64,000 nt of DNA, from the NCBI GenBank assembly GCA_023410575.1, contig JAEYPP010000043.1:35720-99719 (forward strand), given 5' to 3'. Shown one piece after another: positions 52,297-61,503 of the stretch. The DNA is from Bacillota bacterium. Its GTDB lineage: Bacteria > Bacillota > Clostridia > Lachnospirales > Lachnospiraceae. The number at the start of each line of letters is the position of its first letter. Position 1 is the stretch's first letter. The position numbers were made by a program, and so were the translations under genes. The notes below the pieces were generated by a model. That model saw only the letters and a program-made list of their open reading frames with translations, had not been told where the DNA came from and did not search any database.

Positions 52297-53769
52297 TTAA
52301 TTATCTTTCTTCCACGGTGAATCATAGTACTGTCCCGAGTTTGGTACTCTTGTTGGTAATGGTTCTGGTGTTGGTGTTGGCGTTGGTGTTGGTGTCGGTC
52401 GGCTGTTATATTTCATAACTGCCTCTTCCTCTGTGTATAAGGCACCTTTCGTGTACTTCATAGCACCATTCCATAGTAACCACTCCGTATAGTTTGAATC
52501 ATATACTCCTTCAATTTGTTCACGAACTTCTCTAGGTCCATAAGGTATATAATGCTTCAGCCAGGAAGCAGTAAAATCCTGTAGCCATGGTCGAACAATT
52601 GCACAATGTTCACCCTCGTTAATTTGGTTAAGTGCTACATTCGATGAAGCAAGTGCTCCAACAATGAGTTCGTACGGTTCGGTATCAGGATAGTCAATTC
52701 CATAATAGCCATCTCCGTAGTGAGAAGGATAAATCATTGGGCAGATGTAGTCAAGGTATTTCGCCATTTCAACATAACTTTGACCGACAATTTTTGCATC
52801 CACTGCACTGCTAATTATCGCACCATATACATCTGCTGAAACAAAGATACCAAGCGGTTTTAACTTCTCACACGCATATTTAACAAACTCCGTAACTGTC
52901 TCAATCTTTGTTTTCGTCTCTGCCTCTTTACCAAAATCAACCTTAGCCATTCCACTATCGGTCGAAAAACGAATATAGTCAAAATTAACTTCATCAAAAC
53001 CAATCGCTGCACACTCACTAGCTATTGATACTAAATAATCCCATACTTCATGCTTATATGGATTGACCCATGCTAACATGTCTTTATCTCGAAATATTGT
53101 ACCATCCTTATTCCAAAGTGCTAGTTCGGGTTTTGCATCTGCTAAAACAGGATCTTTAAACGCAACTACACGGGCGATTAAATAAATATCTTTTTCTTTA
53201 AGTTTTTTGATCAGTGCTGGAAGCTCTTCAATATATTGGCGTGGTGCATTGATTTCCTTTACCTCTGGAATATCCATCATATAGGTTATATGACCATCAT
53301 CATCTTTGATATCAATAACCATAGAGTTTAATTCAGTTTGATCTATTAGTTCAATCAACTCATCAATCGTACTATTTGCTTTTGATGCTGTCACATAAAT
53401 TCCTTTTGCTTGTATTTGCTTCCTCGAATCTACAAACTCTGGCATAAAAACATCTTTCGTTTCTACTGGTTCAAGTATTTCCTCTGGTGTTGATTCTGTA
53501 ACCCACATTCCATATGGCCCTGTGATTCCTGTAGCAGGCATCTCACTTATTCGAGCATTTGAGTTAGGATTTGAAAATAGTTCATTTTTCTGACTTTTTC
53601 TATCATGATAAAGCAGTAATATAGTTGCACCAGTTCCAATAACAGTTGCTAACAAAAGAATTAAGAATGCAACCGTCTTTTTGGATTTTCCTTCTTTGGA
53701 TTCTTTCCTACCATAAAACTTTTTTTTCTTCATTTTCTTATAGTCAAGATAAAGCTCTTTCTTCTTCAC
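52297..53769 (-). CDS. membrane-anchored putative glycoside hydrolase (DUF4015)
   Basis: A 490-residue protein with GTG start (GGAG site). Very basic N-terminus, one membrane helix at about 32-52, then a DUF4015 TIM-barrel-like domain from about 125 (GIYVTASKANSTIDELIELI, VIDIKDDDGHITY, AWVNPYKHEVWDYLV, GFDEVNFDYIRF, ICPMIYPSHYGDGY). The tail has a threonine-proline stretch (PTPTPTPTPTPEPLPT). The DUF is grouped with putative glycosyl hydrolases, substrate unknown. It ends a three-gene set with an HD-GYP regulator and a histidine kinase. Confidence 0.85.
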   Translation of the reverse strand: MKKKELYLDYKKMKKKKFYGRKESKEGKSKKTVAFLILLLATVIGTGATILLLYHDRKSQKNELFSNPNSNARISEMPATGITGPYGMWVTESTPEEILEPVETKDVFMPEFVDSRKQIQAKGIYVTASKANSTIDELIELIDQTELNSMVIDIKDDDGHITYMMDIPEVKEINAPRQYIEELPALIKKLKEKDIYLIARVVAFKDPVLADAKPELALWNKDGTIFRDKDMLAWVNPYKHEVWDYLVSIASECAAIGFDEVNFDYIRFSTDSGMAKVDFGKEAETKTKIETVTEFVKYACEKLKPLGIFVSADVYGAIISSAVDAKIVGQSYVEMAKYLDYICPMIYPSHYGDGYYGIDYPDTEPYELIVGALASSNVALNQINEGEHCAIVRPWLQDFTASWLKHYIPYGPREVREQIEGVYDSNYTEWLLWNGAMKYTKGALYTEEEAVMKYNSRPTPTPTPTPTPEPLPTRVPNSGQYYDSPWKKDN

Positions 53770-53782
53770 TTTAATTCTCCAT

Positions 53783-54880
53783 TCAATCCTTGAGTTGTCG
53801 CTGAATTTTACTTATCATTTCAATTAACTTAGGTTCAAAACTTTTCCCTGATTCATTCTCCAAGTGTTTAATTACACGCTCCCTACATAAAACATGTGAA
53901 TCACCTGATTGTTTTTCTTTTACCATCCATTTATCGTATGCATCTACAATCGAAACAATTCTTGCTGCAACTGGTATTTCTTGTCCCTTTAATCCGTTGG
54001 GATAACCAGTTCCATCCCACTTTTCATGATGATAATAAGCTATATCAATTGCCATACGCAAAAATTCATTGTATTCATTATGTTCAAATGCTTCTAATAA
54101 TGTCTGTGCTCCTAATTTTGAATGTTGCTTGTATATTTCCATTTCCTCATTGTTTAGGTTATCTTTATTCTGAATGATTTTATCTGGAATTGCAATCTTT
54201 CCAATGTCAAGTAGAGCAGCTGCAAGCTCTATTGTATCCACAAACTCATTGGTTACAATGCTTTCATAAGTCGAAGTCAGTAACAAGCATATTGCAAGTA
54301 GTTTACTATTTTTTGCAACATTTACTATATGATTCTTATGCATACTGTCTTTCGCTTCTGATATTCGAGCCATTGCATATATAAAATTTTTCTGTTCCTT
54401 AATTATCTTATTGACCTGCTCATTAACAAGCTTTTGCAACTTACGGTTATATAGCTCTAGCTCCTGTTGCATTTTATAAATTTTTAGATGTGTATTTACT
54501 CTTAAGGTGACTTCCTCTAATTCAAATGGTTTGCTGATAAAGTCAACTGCTCCAAGTTGGAATCCATGTATTTTATCTTTCGTTGAGTTTAAAGCAGAAA
54601 TGAATATGATTGGTATATCCCGTGTCTTAGGATTCTTTTTTAGTATTTCACACCACTCAAATCCATCCATATCTGGCATTGAAATATCTAGTAAAATCAG
54701 CTGTGGTTCTAATACAAGTATTGCCTCCATTGCTTGTTTTACACTTGTTACTGGTCGGGCAGTATATCCAGCTTCACGAATCATATCAGCTAAGACAACA
54801 AGATTAGGAACAACATCATCCACGATTAATATATTGGCGTTTTGTATATTATTCTCCAGTAAGTCGAGCATCTTTCCCAT
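53783..54880 (-). CDS. response regulator with HD-GYP output domain
   Basis: A 365-residue protein: receiver domain (about 14-135) with acidic pair VDDV, phospho-Asp in LILLDISMPDMDGFEW and the KP motif SKPFELEEV; a coiled linker (about 135-170); and an HD-GYP domain with LDIGKIAIPDKI, HHEKWDGTGYPNGLKG and VDAYDKWM. The first HD His is replaced: the expected HDIGK reads LLDIGK, which may weaken metal binding. Predicted to act on cyclic di-GMP or a relative. It follows the histidine kinase by six bases and is probably its partner. Confidence 0.85.
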   Translation of the reverse strand: MGKMLDLLENNIQNANILIVDDVVPNLVVLADMIREAGYTARPVTSVKQAMEAILVLEPQLILLDISMPDMDGFEWCEILKKNPKTRDIPIIFISALNSTKDKIHGFQLGAVDFISKPFELEEVTLRVNTHLKIYKMQQELELYNRKLQKLVNEQVNKIIKEQKNFIYAMARISEAKDSMHKNHIVNVAKNSKLLAICLLLTSTYESIVTNEFVDTIELAAALLDIGKIAIPDKIIQNKDNLNNEEMEIYKQHSKLGAQTLLEAFEHNEYNEFLRMAIDIAYYHHEKWDGTGYPNGLKGQEIPVAARIVSIVDAYDKWMVKEKQSGDSHVLCRERVIKHLENESGKSFEPKLIEMISKIQRQLKD

Positions 54881-54886
54881 GCCTTT

Positions 54887-56335
54887 CTACGAAATCATAT
54901 TTTTGAGTGCCACTAACTGTTGTATCGATAACTCATAATTCTCTTTTCTTACCGCAAGAAGTAAACGTAATGCTTGTTTTCTCTCTTCAATCATAAATTC
55001 TGGAACTAATTTATGAATAAGGCTAGCAAAATTTTCTGCTTTTTCCCAAATCTCTAATTCCAAGCAGACAACTAACTTCTCTTCATATTCTGTAAAATTC
55101 TTTGGTTCAATAACTTCTTCTTTTGTAGTTGCGTTAGCTTCTGATAACTGTAACTGAATTGCTTTATGTTTTGTAACTTTACGTTCGATAATTGTAGGTG
55201 TATACTCTGATTGCTGCATTTTAGCACCAGATTTCTTTGGAAATCGTGCAGAAAATGAAAATGTACTTCCTTTTCCTTTTTCACTATCCACATAAATAAA
55301 ACCTTTCATAAGCTCAACAAGTTTTTTACTAATCGATAATCCTAAACCTGTTCCTCCGTATTGTCTTGTAATGGATCCATCCCCTTGAGAGAAACTTAAG
55401 AATAATTTATCCATTTCCTCTTTAGCGATTCCAATCCCGCTATCAATTACCATAAAAAATAATTCCACTTCAAGATCATCTTCATATGTATTTACAACTT
55501 CAACTGCAATACGACCAGCAGAGGTGAATTTAACTGCATTGGAAATTAGATTGTTTAAAATCTGTCCTAACCTAAGTTCATCTCCGATAATTTTTTGTGG
55601 TACATCCTCACCAATTGAAACTTGAATTGTTAGTCCCTTCTGGTTCAATGTTGCCATATGTACTGAGATTGTATTCTTCATAAACTGTTGAAAATCGAAT
55701 TCTATATTATCAAGTTCTAATTTTCCAGCATTAACTTTCGTAAAATCTAAAATCTCATTAATTAAGTTTGACATGGTATCACAACAACGATGAATGATTT
55801 TTACATTCTCGATTTGCTTCGGGGATAAATCTGAATCCATTAGTAACTCTGTAAGTCCCTTTATACCATTTACTGGAGTTCGAAGTTCATGGGTAACGTT
55901 TGCAACAAACATATTCTTTATACTCTTTGCATCTTCAAGCTCCTGCCAAAAGATTCGTTCCCTCTTCTTTACTCCTTTTAATTCTGTAATATTCGACGCT
56001 GTTATTATTCCAAATCTCTCACCCTGTATTAACTCCCATTGAAATCTTACATAGACTGGATAACAAGTCTGATTTTTTCGGTAAGCAAAAGTCTCTCGCT
56101 CCTTACCACCTGATTTATCTAATAATGTAATTTGATGATTACAAACACCAAGTAGTTTTGGGAATATATCTAGTATATTACGATTTTCAAGATCTTCTTT
56201 GGAACCATTTTCTTGATTTGCCGCCTCATTAAAATAGATAATCATTCCATCCGTTTTAAATACATATATCTCATCTGTACATATGTTCACTATATTTTCC
56301 AAAAGCTTTTTACTAACTTGTAAGCTATCATTCAT
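54887..56335 (-). CDS. PAS-domain sensor histidine kinase
   Basis: A 482-residue cytoplasmic kinase. An N-terminal PAS domain (about 8-125), HisKA with the phospho-His in NVTHELRTPVNGIKGL near residue 150, and HATPase_c with N-box (LNNLISNAVKFT), DSGIGIAKEEMDKLF and GGTGLGLSISKKLVEL. The last 110 residues are helical with no recognised receiver. No membrane segment, so it senses an internal cue, possibly through PAS-bound ligand. Operon with the HD-GYP regulator and probably the DUF4015 gene. Confidence 0.9.
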   Translation of the reverse strand: MNDSLQVSKKLLENIVNICTDEIYVFKTDGMIIYFNEAANQENGSKEDLENRNILDIFPKLLGVCNHQITLLDKSGGKERETFAYRKNQTCYPVYVRFQWELIQGERFGIITASNITELKGVKKRERIFWQELEDAKSIKNMFVANVTHELRTPVNGIKGLTELLMDSDLSPKQIENVKIIHRCCDTMSNLINEILDFTKVNAGKLELDNIEFDFQQFMKNTISVHMATLNQKGLTIQVSIGEDVPQKIIGDELRLGQILNNLISNAVKFTSAGRIAVEVVNTYEDDLEVELFFMVIDSGIGIAKEEMDKLFLSFSQGDGSITRQYGGTGLGLSISKKLVELMKGFIYVDSEKGKGSTFSFSARFPKKSGAKMQQSEYTPTIIERKVTKHKAIQLQLSEANATTKEEVIEPKNFTEYEEKLVVCLELEIWEKAENFASLIHKLVPEFMIEERKQALRLLLAVRKENYELSIQQLVALKNMIS

Positions 56336-56565
56336 TAATTTACCTCAATCATAATATAAACTAAAAGTTTTATCTTAATTTGTCTATATCTAGTAATATA
56401 ATTCACTCAACTAAGTTTGTCAATTCTAGGATTTTTGGTTGACTTTTTGCCATTATTTGTTATAATACTAATGATTATTGAACTGACAATTAACTATGTT
56501 TTAAATATTATTGGGGAGAAAAATAAAACGTTATTTGTATAAGGGAGTATAGGTGGGAGGTTCCA

Positions 56566-56907
56566 ATGGATTTTAATGTACGTCTTAAGCAATTACGCCA
56601 GAAGCATAAATTAACGCAAAGCGAACTTGCAGATATTCTTGGTCTAAAACCAACAGCAGTTTCAAATTATGAATCACGTAGAAATGAACCATCTTTTGAC
56701 AAGTTAATCGCATTATCTAAGTATTTTGATGTATCCTGCGATTATTTATTAGGTATTTCTGATGCTTACTTACCAGTAGGTGGTGAAGTTCTGGACAAAG
56801 ATATTGTTGATTTTTTTAGTGTGTACCAGCAATTAAATACTGATAGTGTTAAGGAATTACAAGATTATACTGCTTATTTAATGTACAAGCAACAATTAGC
56901 GAGATAA
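56566..56907 (+). CDS. XRE-family transcriptional regulator
   Basis: A 113-residue protein. Helix-turn-helix at about 4-60 (LRQKHKLTQSELADILGLKP, TAVSNYESRRNEPSFDKL), then YFDVSCDYLLGISD and a helical C-terminal half that may dimerise. ATG after GGGAGG. Targets unknown. Convergent with the GH16 gene, sharing a terminator. Confidence 0.88.
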   Translation: MDFNVRLKQLRQKHKLTQSELADILGLKPTAVSNYESRRNEPSFDKLIALSKYFDVSCDYLLGISDAYLPVGGEVLDKDIVDFFSVYQQLNTDSVKELQDYTAYLMYKQQLAR

Positions 56908-56921
56908 ATTTTGTTAAAATA

Positions 56922-56945
56922 AAAAGTACGCATACGCGTACTTTT
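56922..56945. terminator. bidirectional terminator
   Basis: AAAAGTACGC pairs perfectly with GCGTACTTTT around ATAC, with TTTATTTTTA on plus and TTTTTATTTTA on minus. Serves the XRE gene and the GH16 gene. Confidence 0.85.
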
Positions 56946-56949
56946 ATTT

Positions 56950-58410
56950 TTAGTTAATTTCCTCAACTCTTACATTAGTAATATAAACAGTAGAAGTTGA
57001 ACCCTTATGTCCAAGATTAAATTCTAATCTACCATTTGGATCATTCTTATTATTCATCTCAAACTCATAAGTATAAGTTTGTGGTGTCGTTGAAAGGGTC
57101 AAAGTTGTATCCTGAAGATAACGAACCCAACCAGCGGTAGGTGCTGATACACAAACAATGATATCTCTTGACTCATCCGCATATGCATCAAAACTTACTT
57201 TATACTTTTTACCTTTGATACAAGGTATCTCTGGTTGAACTAACTGAACAGAATAATCAACAGTACCTTCATTTTCAGTAGTGATGATTATCTTATTATC
57301 TTCTATCTTGGCTGCTCCTACTCCACCTTCAAATAATAAGAAGGTCCAGTTAACTTCATCTGCAAGATCCTCAGCCTCGGAAAAATCGCCATTATAGATA
57401 TAATTTCCGTCTTCTAGTGGTTCACGATAATTAACATCTGGTTTTTTTACATTTGTATCATATTCTGGTTTCTGATAAACTCTAACGTAATCAATTTCAA
57501 ACTCAGCCTTACTAAAGTCTGTAGTTTCATCTGGATTTCCTGGCCAATTACCACCAACAGCAAGATTCATTTGTACGAAAAACGGCTGATTAAATGGTGC
57601 TGGATATGGTTTTTCATCATCTCCATTAGCAGTAAACCAATCATTTACAGTCTTATATAAGTTACCATCGATATAGAACCTCATCTCACCTGGTTCCCAT
57701 TCTACAGAAAATTCATGGAAATCACTTGCGAATGTACCATTTTCTAAAACATAAGTTCCTTGTTGCTCAGCATGAGGTTCTCCATAATGGATTGTTCCAT
57801 ATGCGGTATCTACTTGGCTTCCCAGAACTTCCATAATATCGATTTCACCACATTTAGGCCACTGTCCATAAAAGCTTTCATCTTTTGGCATCATCCAAAC
57901 TGCTGGCCAAAGTCCTTTACCTTCAGGAACCTTAACACTTGCTACAACTTTTCCATACATAAAATCAGCTTTATTCTGAGAGTTAACCTTACCGGAAGTA
58001 TAGCTGTCAACACCATTTGCATCTGTCGTCTTAATTGCTTTCAAGATTAATTTTCCGTCTCTTACAAATACATTATCAGACGAGCCAGTATAAGCCTGTA
58101 ATTCATTGTTTGTCCAACCTGGATCACGTAACTCTTGATTCCAAATACTGGTATCTAGACTGTCACCATTAAACTCATCATTCCAAAGAAGTGAATAGCC
58201 CTCATACTGTGGAATTTCTTCATTTACTGGTGCTTTGGTTTCCGTTGTCTTGTCACTATCAGGTGTGCTTGTGATTGTTTCTTGTACAGGTGCTTCCTGA
58301 GTTACTTCTGGTGAATCTGTTTTCTCTGTCTTTTTGTCTCCACATCCAGTAAAGGAAGAGAGAGATAACACAATTCCTAAAAATAGACATAGTGTTTTTT
58401 TCTTAGTCAT
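56950..58410 (-). CDS. GH16 beta-glucanase lipoprotein with CBM
   Basis: Secreted endo-beta-glucanase of family GH16 (laminarinase/lichenase type), 486 residues from the ATG after AAAGGAG. Lipobox LSSFTGC anchors it; a Thr/Glu-rich linker follows (about 25-60). The GH16 domain (about 62-320) has the catalytic GEIDIMEVLG (ExDxxE), GQWPKCGEIDI, WPAVWMMP and FHEFSVEWEPGEMRFYIDG. A CBM4/9-like carbohydrate-binding domain covers about 335-486 (GNYIYNGDFSEAEDLADEVN, KYKVSFDAYADESRDIIV). Follows the GH5 gene by 71 bases; likely used to degrade beta-1,3-glucan outside the cell. Confidence 0.92.
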   Translation of the reverse strand: MTKKKTLCLFLGIVLSLSSFTGCGDKKTEKTDSPEVTQEAPVQETITSTPDSDKTTETKAPVNEEIPQYEGYSLLWNDEFNGDSLDTSIWNQELRDPGWTNNELQAYTGSSDNVFVRDGKLILKAIKTTDANGVDSYTSGKVNSQNKADFMYGKVVASVKVPEGKGLWPAVWMMPKDESFYGQWPKCGEIDIMEVLGSQVDTAYGTIHYGEPHAEQQGTYVLENGTFASDFHEFSVEWEPGEMRFYIDGNLYKTVNDWFTANGDDEKPYPAPFNQPFFVQMNLAVGGNWPGNPDETTDFSKAEFEIDYVRVYQKPEYDTNVKKPDVNYREPLEDGNYIYNGDFSEAEDLADEVNWTFLLFEGGVGAAKIEDNKIIITTENEGTVDYSVQLVQPEIPCIKGKKYKVSFDAYADESRDIIVCVSAPTAGWVRYLQDTTLTLSTTPQTYTYEFEMNNKNDPNGRLEFNLGHKGSTSTVYITNVRVEEIN

Positions 58411-58481
58411 AATTAGTTTCTCCTTTCGTATGTTGTTCATTCGTGTACATTACAGCATTTTTAACTATTACTGCTTTTCTC

Positions 58482-59504
58482 TTAGAGTAATTCAATTAAT
58501 TCATTCTGTATGGATGAATAGTGTTCGTCCGCTAATCCAAAATCTTTTCCTTTATAAGTCCATGCTGCTCTTGCTATACCCAATTTCTTAAACACATAAT
58601 TCATATCAGTATACCAGTTTAAAGTAGACGTTAGAGAAGCTTGATCAATGACTCCATACTCTCCACAATAAATAGCCACATTTCTTTCATTGGCAGTGTT
58701 AACAGCTTCTAAGAACGCTTCTTCTATAAATGTCTTATCAATCTTTGTGGTATTCACTTTATTATAGAGATCTAAATGTTCCTCTGGGAGATATTGTTTT
58801 GATTCCTGATAATACGTAGCAGTATCATTTGGATATTCTATATGAAAATCAGGTTTCATCTTATCAACCCAGTAAGCTGTTTGATGCGTGAAAATCAACG
58901 GCTCATAAAAATGAAAGGTATACACTACATTCTCATCATATGGGTGATCCAGTTTGCTTACAAAGTATACACTATTATTTCGCACCCCACCAACTAAAAC
59001 CTTAATGGAAGGTGCATTTTTTCTAATGACTGACATTGTCTGTTTAATTATGCTATTCCAAAGGTCAATAACATCCTCTTCCACTACCTCATTTAAAAGT
59101 TCAAAACATAATCTGTTACTATATTGTCCATAACGTTTCGAAATCTCATCCCACAAGGAAATGAATTTTTCTTGCAGTTCTAAACTATGAAAAAAATCAT
59201 TTTCCTTTTCATCGAAGGAATAACCTGCTGTTTTATGTAAATCTAGTATCATATTTAGGTTGTATTTCTCGCACCACGCAAGACAACGATTGATATATTG
59301 GAAACCTTCCTCGATAAAACTATCATCCATCGAACGAACTAGTTCATAATCGATTGGTACACGAACATGATCTAAACCCCAGCTTGCGATTTTTTTGATA
59401 TCATCTTCTGTAATAAATGTTTCATAATGTTGTATCTGATGCTCACATTGAGATAGCCATCCTCCTAGATTAATCCCTCTTTCATAGCCAATAAACTTCT
59501 TCAT
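58482..59504 (-). CDS. GH5-family glucanase or glucosidase, cytoplasmic
   Basis: A 340-residue TIM-barrel hydrolase of clan GH-A/GH5. Start RGINLGGWLSQCEHQ, the acid/base Glu in CFELLNEVVEED, HFYEP near 195 and nucleophile Glu in IYCGEYGVID near 275. No signal peptide, so it probably hydrolyses oligosaccharides after uptake, for example fragments released by the neighbouring GH16 enzyme. ATG after GAGGTG. First gene of the GH5-GH16 transcript, divergent from the AraC regulator. Confidence 0.9.
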   Translation of the reverse strand: MKKFIGYERGINLGGWLSQCEHQIQHYETFITEDDIKKIASWGLDHVRVPIDYELVRSMDDSFIEEGFQYINRCLAWCEKYNLNMILDLHKTAGYSFDEKENDFFHSLELQEKFISLWDEISKRYGQYSNRLCFELLNEVVEEDVIDLWNSIIKQTMSVIRKNAPSIKVLVGGVRNNSVYFVSKLDHPYDENVVYTFHFYEPLIFTHQTAYWVDKMKPDFHIEYPNDTATYYQESKQYLPEEHLDLYNKVNTTKIDKTFIEEAFLEAVNTANERNVAIYCGEYGVIDQASLTSTLNWYTDMNYVFKKLGIARAAWTYKGKDFGLADEHYSSIQNELIELL

Positions 59505-59536
59505 TCTTTCACCTCATCTATTTCTATAAATTTATA

Positions 59537-59566
59537 GTATCATTTTCGCTAAAGGTAGTATATCAA
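59537..59566 (-). promoter_or_regulatory. candidate promoter of GH5-GH16
   Basis: TTGATA, an 18-base spacer and TGATAC on the minus strand in the divergent intergenic region, about 30 bases upstream of the GH5 start. Confidence 0.4.
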
Positions 59567-59571
59567 TTTAA

Positions 59572-59600
59572 TTGCTTTTTTGTTAATTTGATGGTATTAT
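59572..59600 (+). promoter_or_regulatory. promoter of araC-type gene
   Basis: TTGCTT, a 17-base spacer and TATTAT, 31 bases upstream of the AraC-type ATG. The two divergent -35 regions almost touch, which allows joint control by one bound regulator. Confidence 0.6.
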
Positions 59601-59631
59601 TTTGGTAACACTTAAACTTCGAGGTGAACTG

Positions 59632-60405
59632 ATGGATACAGACAAAGAACTAAGTTACAGAGAATTCGTTATGCGTGAAAACAGTGCATTCCATGCACCA
59701 TTAAATTCAGAATTTGTGTATTATAATGCAGTTAAAAATGGAGAAATTGAAACCGTTACTAAACTTTGTAAAAATGAGTTCGCGAGCAAAGTGGGATTTG
59801 GGAAACTATCGAACAATCCTCTTCAAAATATGAAGTATCATTTTGTTGTCACTACTGCATTAATTGCAAGATACTGCATCGAAGGTGGAATGGAGCATGA
59901 GACTGCATATAATCTTAGTGATTATTATATCCAAAAAGTGGACAAATGCACTCTAGTATCTCAGATTTCAAAACTTCATGTCCAGCTATCCTTAGATTAT
60001 ACGCAACGTATGAATAAATTAAGAAAAGATCATATTATTTCAAAACATATTGTAAAATGTATTGATTACATCTACAACAATTTACATACAAGGATACGAG
60101 TATCCGATCTTACTCAGTATGTTGGGTTGAATCAAAGTTATCTTTCCAAACTGTTTAAAAAAGAGTTAGGAGTTTCGATAACTGATTATATACAACAAAG
60201 GAAAATAGAAACCGCAAAAAATATGTTACAATATTCCAGTTATCTACCTTCTCAGATTTCAACCATCCTAAGTTTTCCGAACCAGAGTTATTTTATTAAT
60301 GTATTCAAGAAAAAAGTGGGGATGTCCCCAAAGCACTATCAGGATATTTGTTTTCGCAAAACTAGTATCTTAATAGACAAAGAAAGAGTACCATATCAAC
60401 CTTAA
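59632..60405 (+). CDS. AraC-family transcriptional regulator
   Basis: A 257-residue protein from the ATG that follows GAGGTGA; the ORF extends 10 codons upstream without a site. The N-terminal 150 residues are a helical domain (SYREFVMRENSAFHAPLNSE; LIARYCIEGGMEHETAYNLS), similar to those of clostridial carbohydrate AraC regulators. The C-terminal 100 residues carry two helix-turn-helix motifs (LTQYVGLNQSYLSKLFKKEL, FPNQSYFINVFKKKVGMSPK, HYQD). Divergent from GH5-GH16, so probably their activator. Confidence 0.9.
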   Translation: MDTDKELSYREFVMRENSAFHAPLNSEFVYYNAVKNGEIETVTKLCKNEFASKVGFGKLSNNPLQNMKYHFVVTTALIARYCIEGGMEHETAYNLSDYYIQKVDKCTLVSQISKLHVQLSLDYTQRMNKLRKDHIISKHIVKCIDYIYNNLHTRIRVSDLTQYVGLNQSYLSKLFKKELGVSITDYIQQRKIETAKNMLQYSSYLPSQISTILSFPNQSYFINVFKKKVGMSPKHYQDICFRKTSILIDKERVPYQP

Positions 60406-60425
60406 TCGTTGATGTGATACTCTTT
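60383..60425. terminator. terminator overlapping the 3' end of the AraC gene
   Basis: AAAGAGTAcCATATCAAC pairs with GTTGATgTGaTACTCTTT; the araC-type stop codon lies in the loop. It separates convergent genes. Confidence 0.8.
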
Positions 60426-60437
60426 AAAACTCACATA

Positions 60438-60944
60438 TTAGCTATTTACTCCACAGCATTTCTTATATTTCTTACCACTTCCACATGGACATGGATCATT
60501 TCTACCAATCTTCTTTGGCTTAACAATTGTGCCAGACTTCTTCTGTTCAAGATAAAGTTCTTTTCTTCTTGCTTCTGTTAAGATATCGTTCCATTGAGGT
60601 AAATTATATAGCCAGTCTGCACTTGCTTCAACCATATTATAATATAGCTTTTCGTTATCAAAATTTAAGGATACTACAGTTTCAGCTGTCATTTCTTCAA
60701 TTGGATTTGGTGTAACTAAACTTTCATTAATACCATCTAAGAAACCTACCATAATCTGTAGAGTAGTATTATACTTCTTGGCAAGTTCTTCTACCGTTCC
60801 GGTTACAACTTCTTCTGGATTTGCAAGTAACTGTTCGTAAATACCTTTTTCGATTGCAAAGTAATTACCCCAGAAAATTTGTCCGGTTTTTTGATCCATA
60901 TCCTCAGCGTAAGCTACATCTCTCCACTCTTGTAATAAACTCAT
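60438..60944 (-). CDS. SEC-C metal-binding motif protein
   Basis: A 168-residue protein whose last 25 residues are a SEC-C zinc motif (GRNDPCPCGSGKKYKKCCG), the type found at the end of SecA. The first 140 residues are helical and acidic (LQEWRDVAYAEDMDQKTGQI, WGNYFAIEKGIYEQLLANP) without known family. No signal peptide. Possibly a translation, secretion or chaperone accessory protein; function not assigned. ATG after GAGAGG. Monocistronic. Confidence 0.8.
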   Translation of the reverse strand: MSLLQEWRDVAYAEDMDQKTGQIFWGNYFAIEKGIYEQLLANPEEVVTGTVEELAKKYNTTLQIMVGFLDGINESLVTPNPIEEMTAETVVSLNFDNEKLYYNMVEASADWLYNLPQWNDILTEARRKELYLEQKKSGTIVKPKKIGRNDPCPCGSGKKYKKCCGVNS

Positions 60945-61213
60945 GTTATTTCATCCTCTCAAATCTTGTTTTATTCGTAATTATTGCGTGTATAAAATTC
61001 TTTTATACGTCAATAATATGATTAGTCTAATAATTCATTTGTTTTCAGGTAACTAACAGCCTACCTGATAGCAAATCGCAAGCTCTTATCCCATAAGTAT
61101 ACTTGCTAAGAAAAATTAGATCAACGTATGCTCTTTCAATAGTTGGATTCCCCCTCCAATGAAAAGCAACCCTACAAAAGAAGAATTAAATACTTATCCT
61201 CCCCTTTTTAATG

Positions 61214-61244
61214 CAGCTCTCATGACAGGATGTCATGGGAGTTG
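61214..61244 (+). terminator. hairpin with plus-strand T-run
   Basis: CAGCTCTCATGACA pairs, with G-T pairs, to TGTCATGGGAGTTG, followed by TGTTTTTTCC. No plus-strand gene is upstream. The stem shares CATGAC with the terminator at 61454. Confidence 0.55.
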
Positions 61245-61453
61245 TGTTTTTTCCTTGTAAATCAAGACTTTCATCGCTTCTTATCTATAATACAGGAAGT
61301 ATTTTAACATAAATATAATTTGTACGCAACTTATTATTCAGTTTCATCCTACATTCCATAAATGAGGTGACTAGCATTATATGGTTCGGCTTATTAACGA
61401 GTGTAATAATATGTGGAACCCCAAAAGATCATTAGCATCCCCTTTGTAGTAAA

Positions 61454-61481
61454 ACCCCCATGACAATAGCGTCATGGGGGT
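61454..61481 (-). terminator. terminator of the S-layer-type gene
   Basis: ACCCCCATGAC pairs perfectly with GTCATGGGGGT, followed by TTTTACTAC on the minus strand, 22 bases after the stop codon. Confidence 0.8.
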
Positions 61482-61503
61482 GCTTGTGGTTGGAAAGCCC
61501 CTA

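Larger units (their letters stand above)
60945..61503. other. 559-bp intergenic region with three hairpins, no gene seen
   Basis: Contains TCAGGTA/TACCTGA (61045-61068), a stem at 61214-61244 and the S-layer gene terminator at 61454-61481. No ORF with a ribosome site was found. The middle (about 61100-61210 and 61250-61440) may be decayed coding sequence, but nothing is recognisable. Confidence 0.5.

Noticed and set aside
61045..61068. Riboswitch-like motif with CAGGTA...TACCTG
   Set aside because: Only a short hairpin is present; the conserved tetraloops and pseudoknot of c-di-GMP or preQ1 riboswitches were not found.
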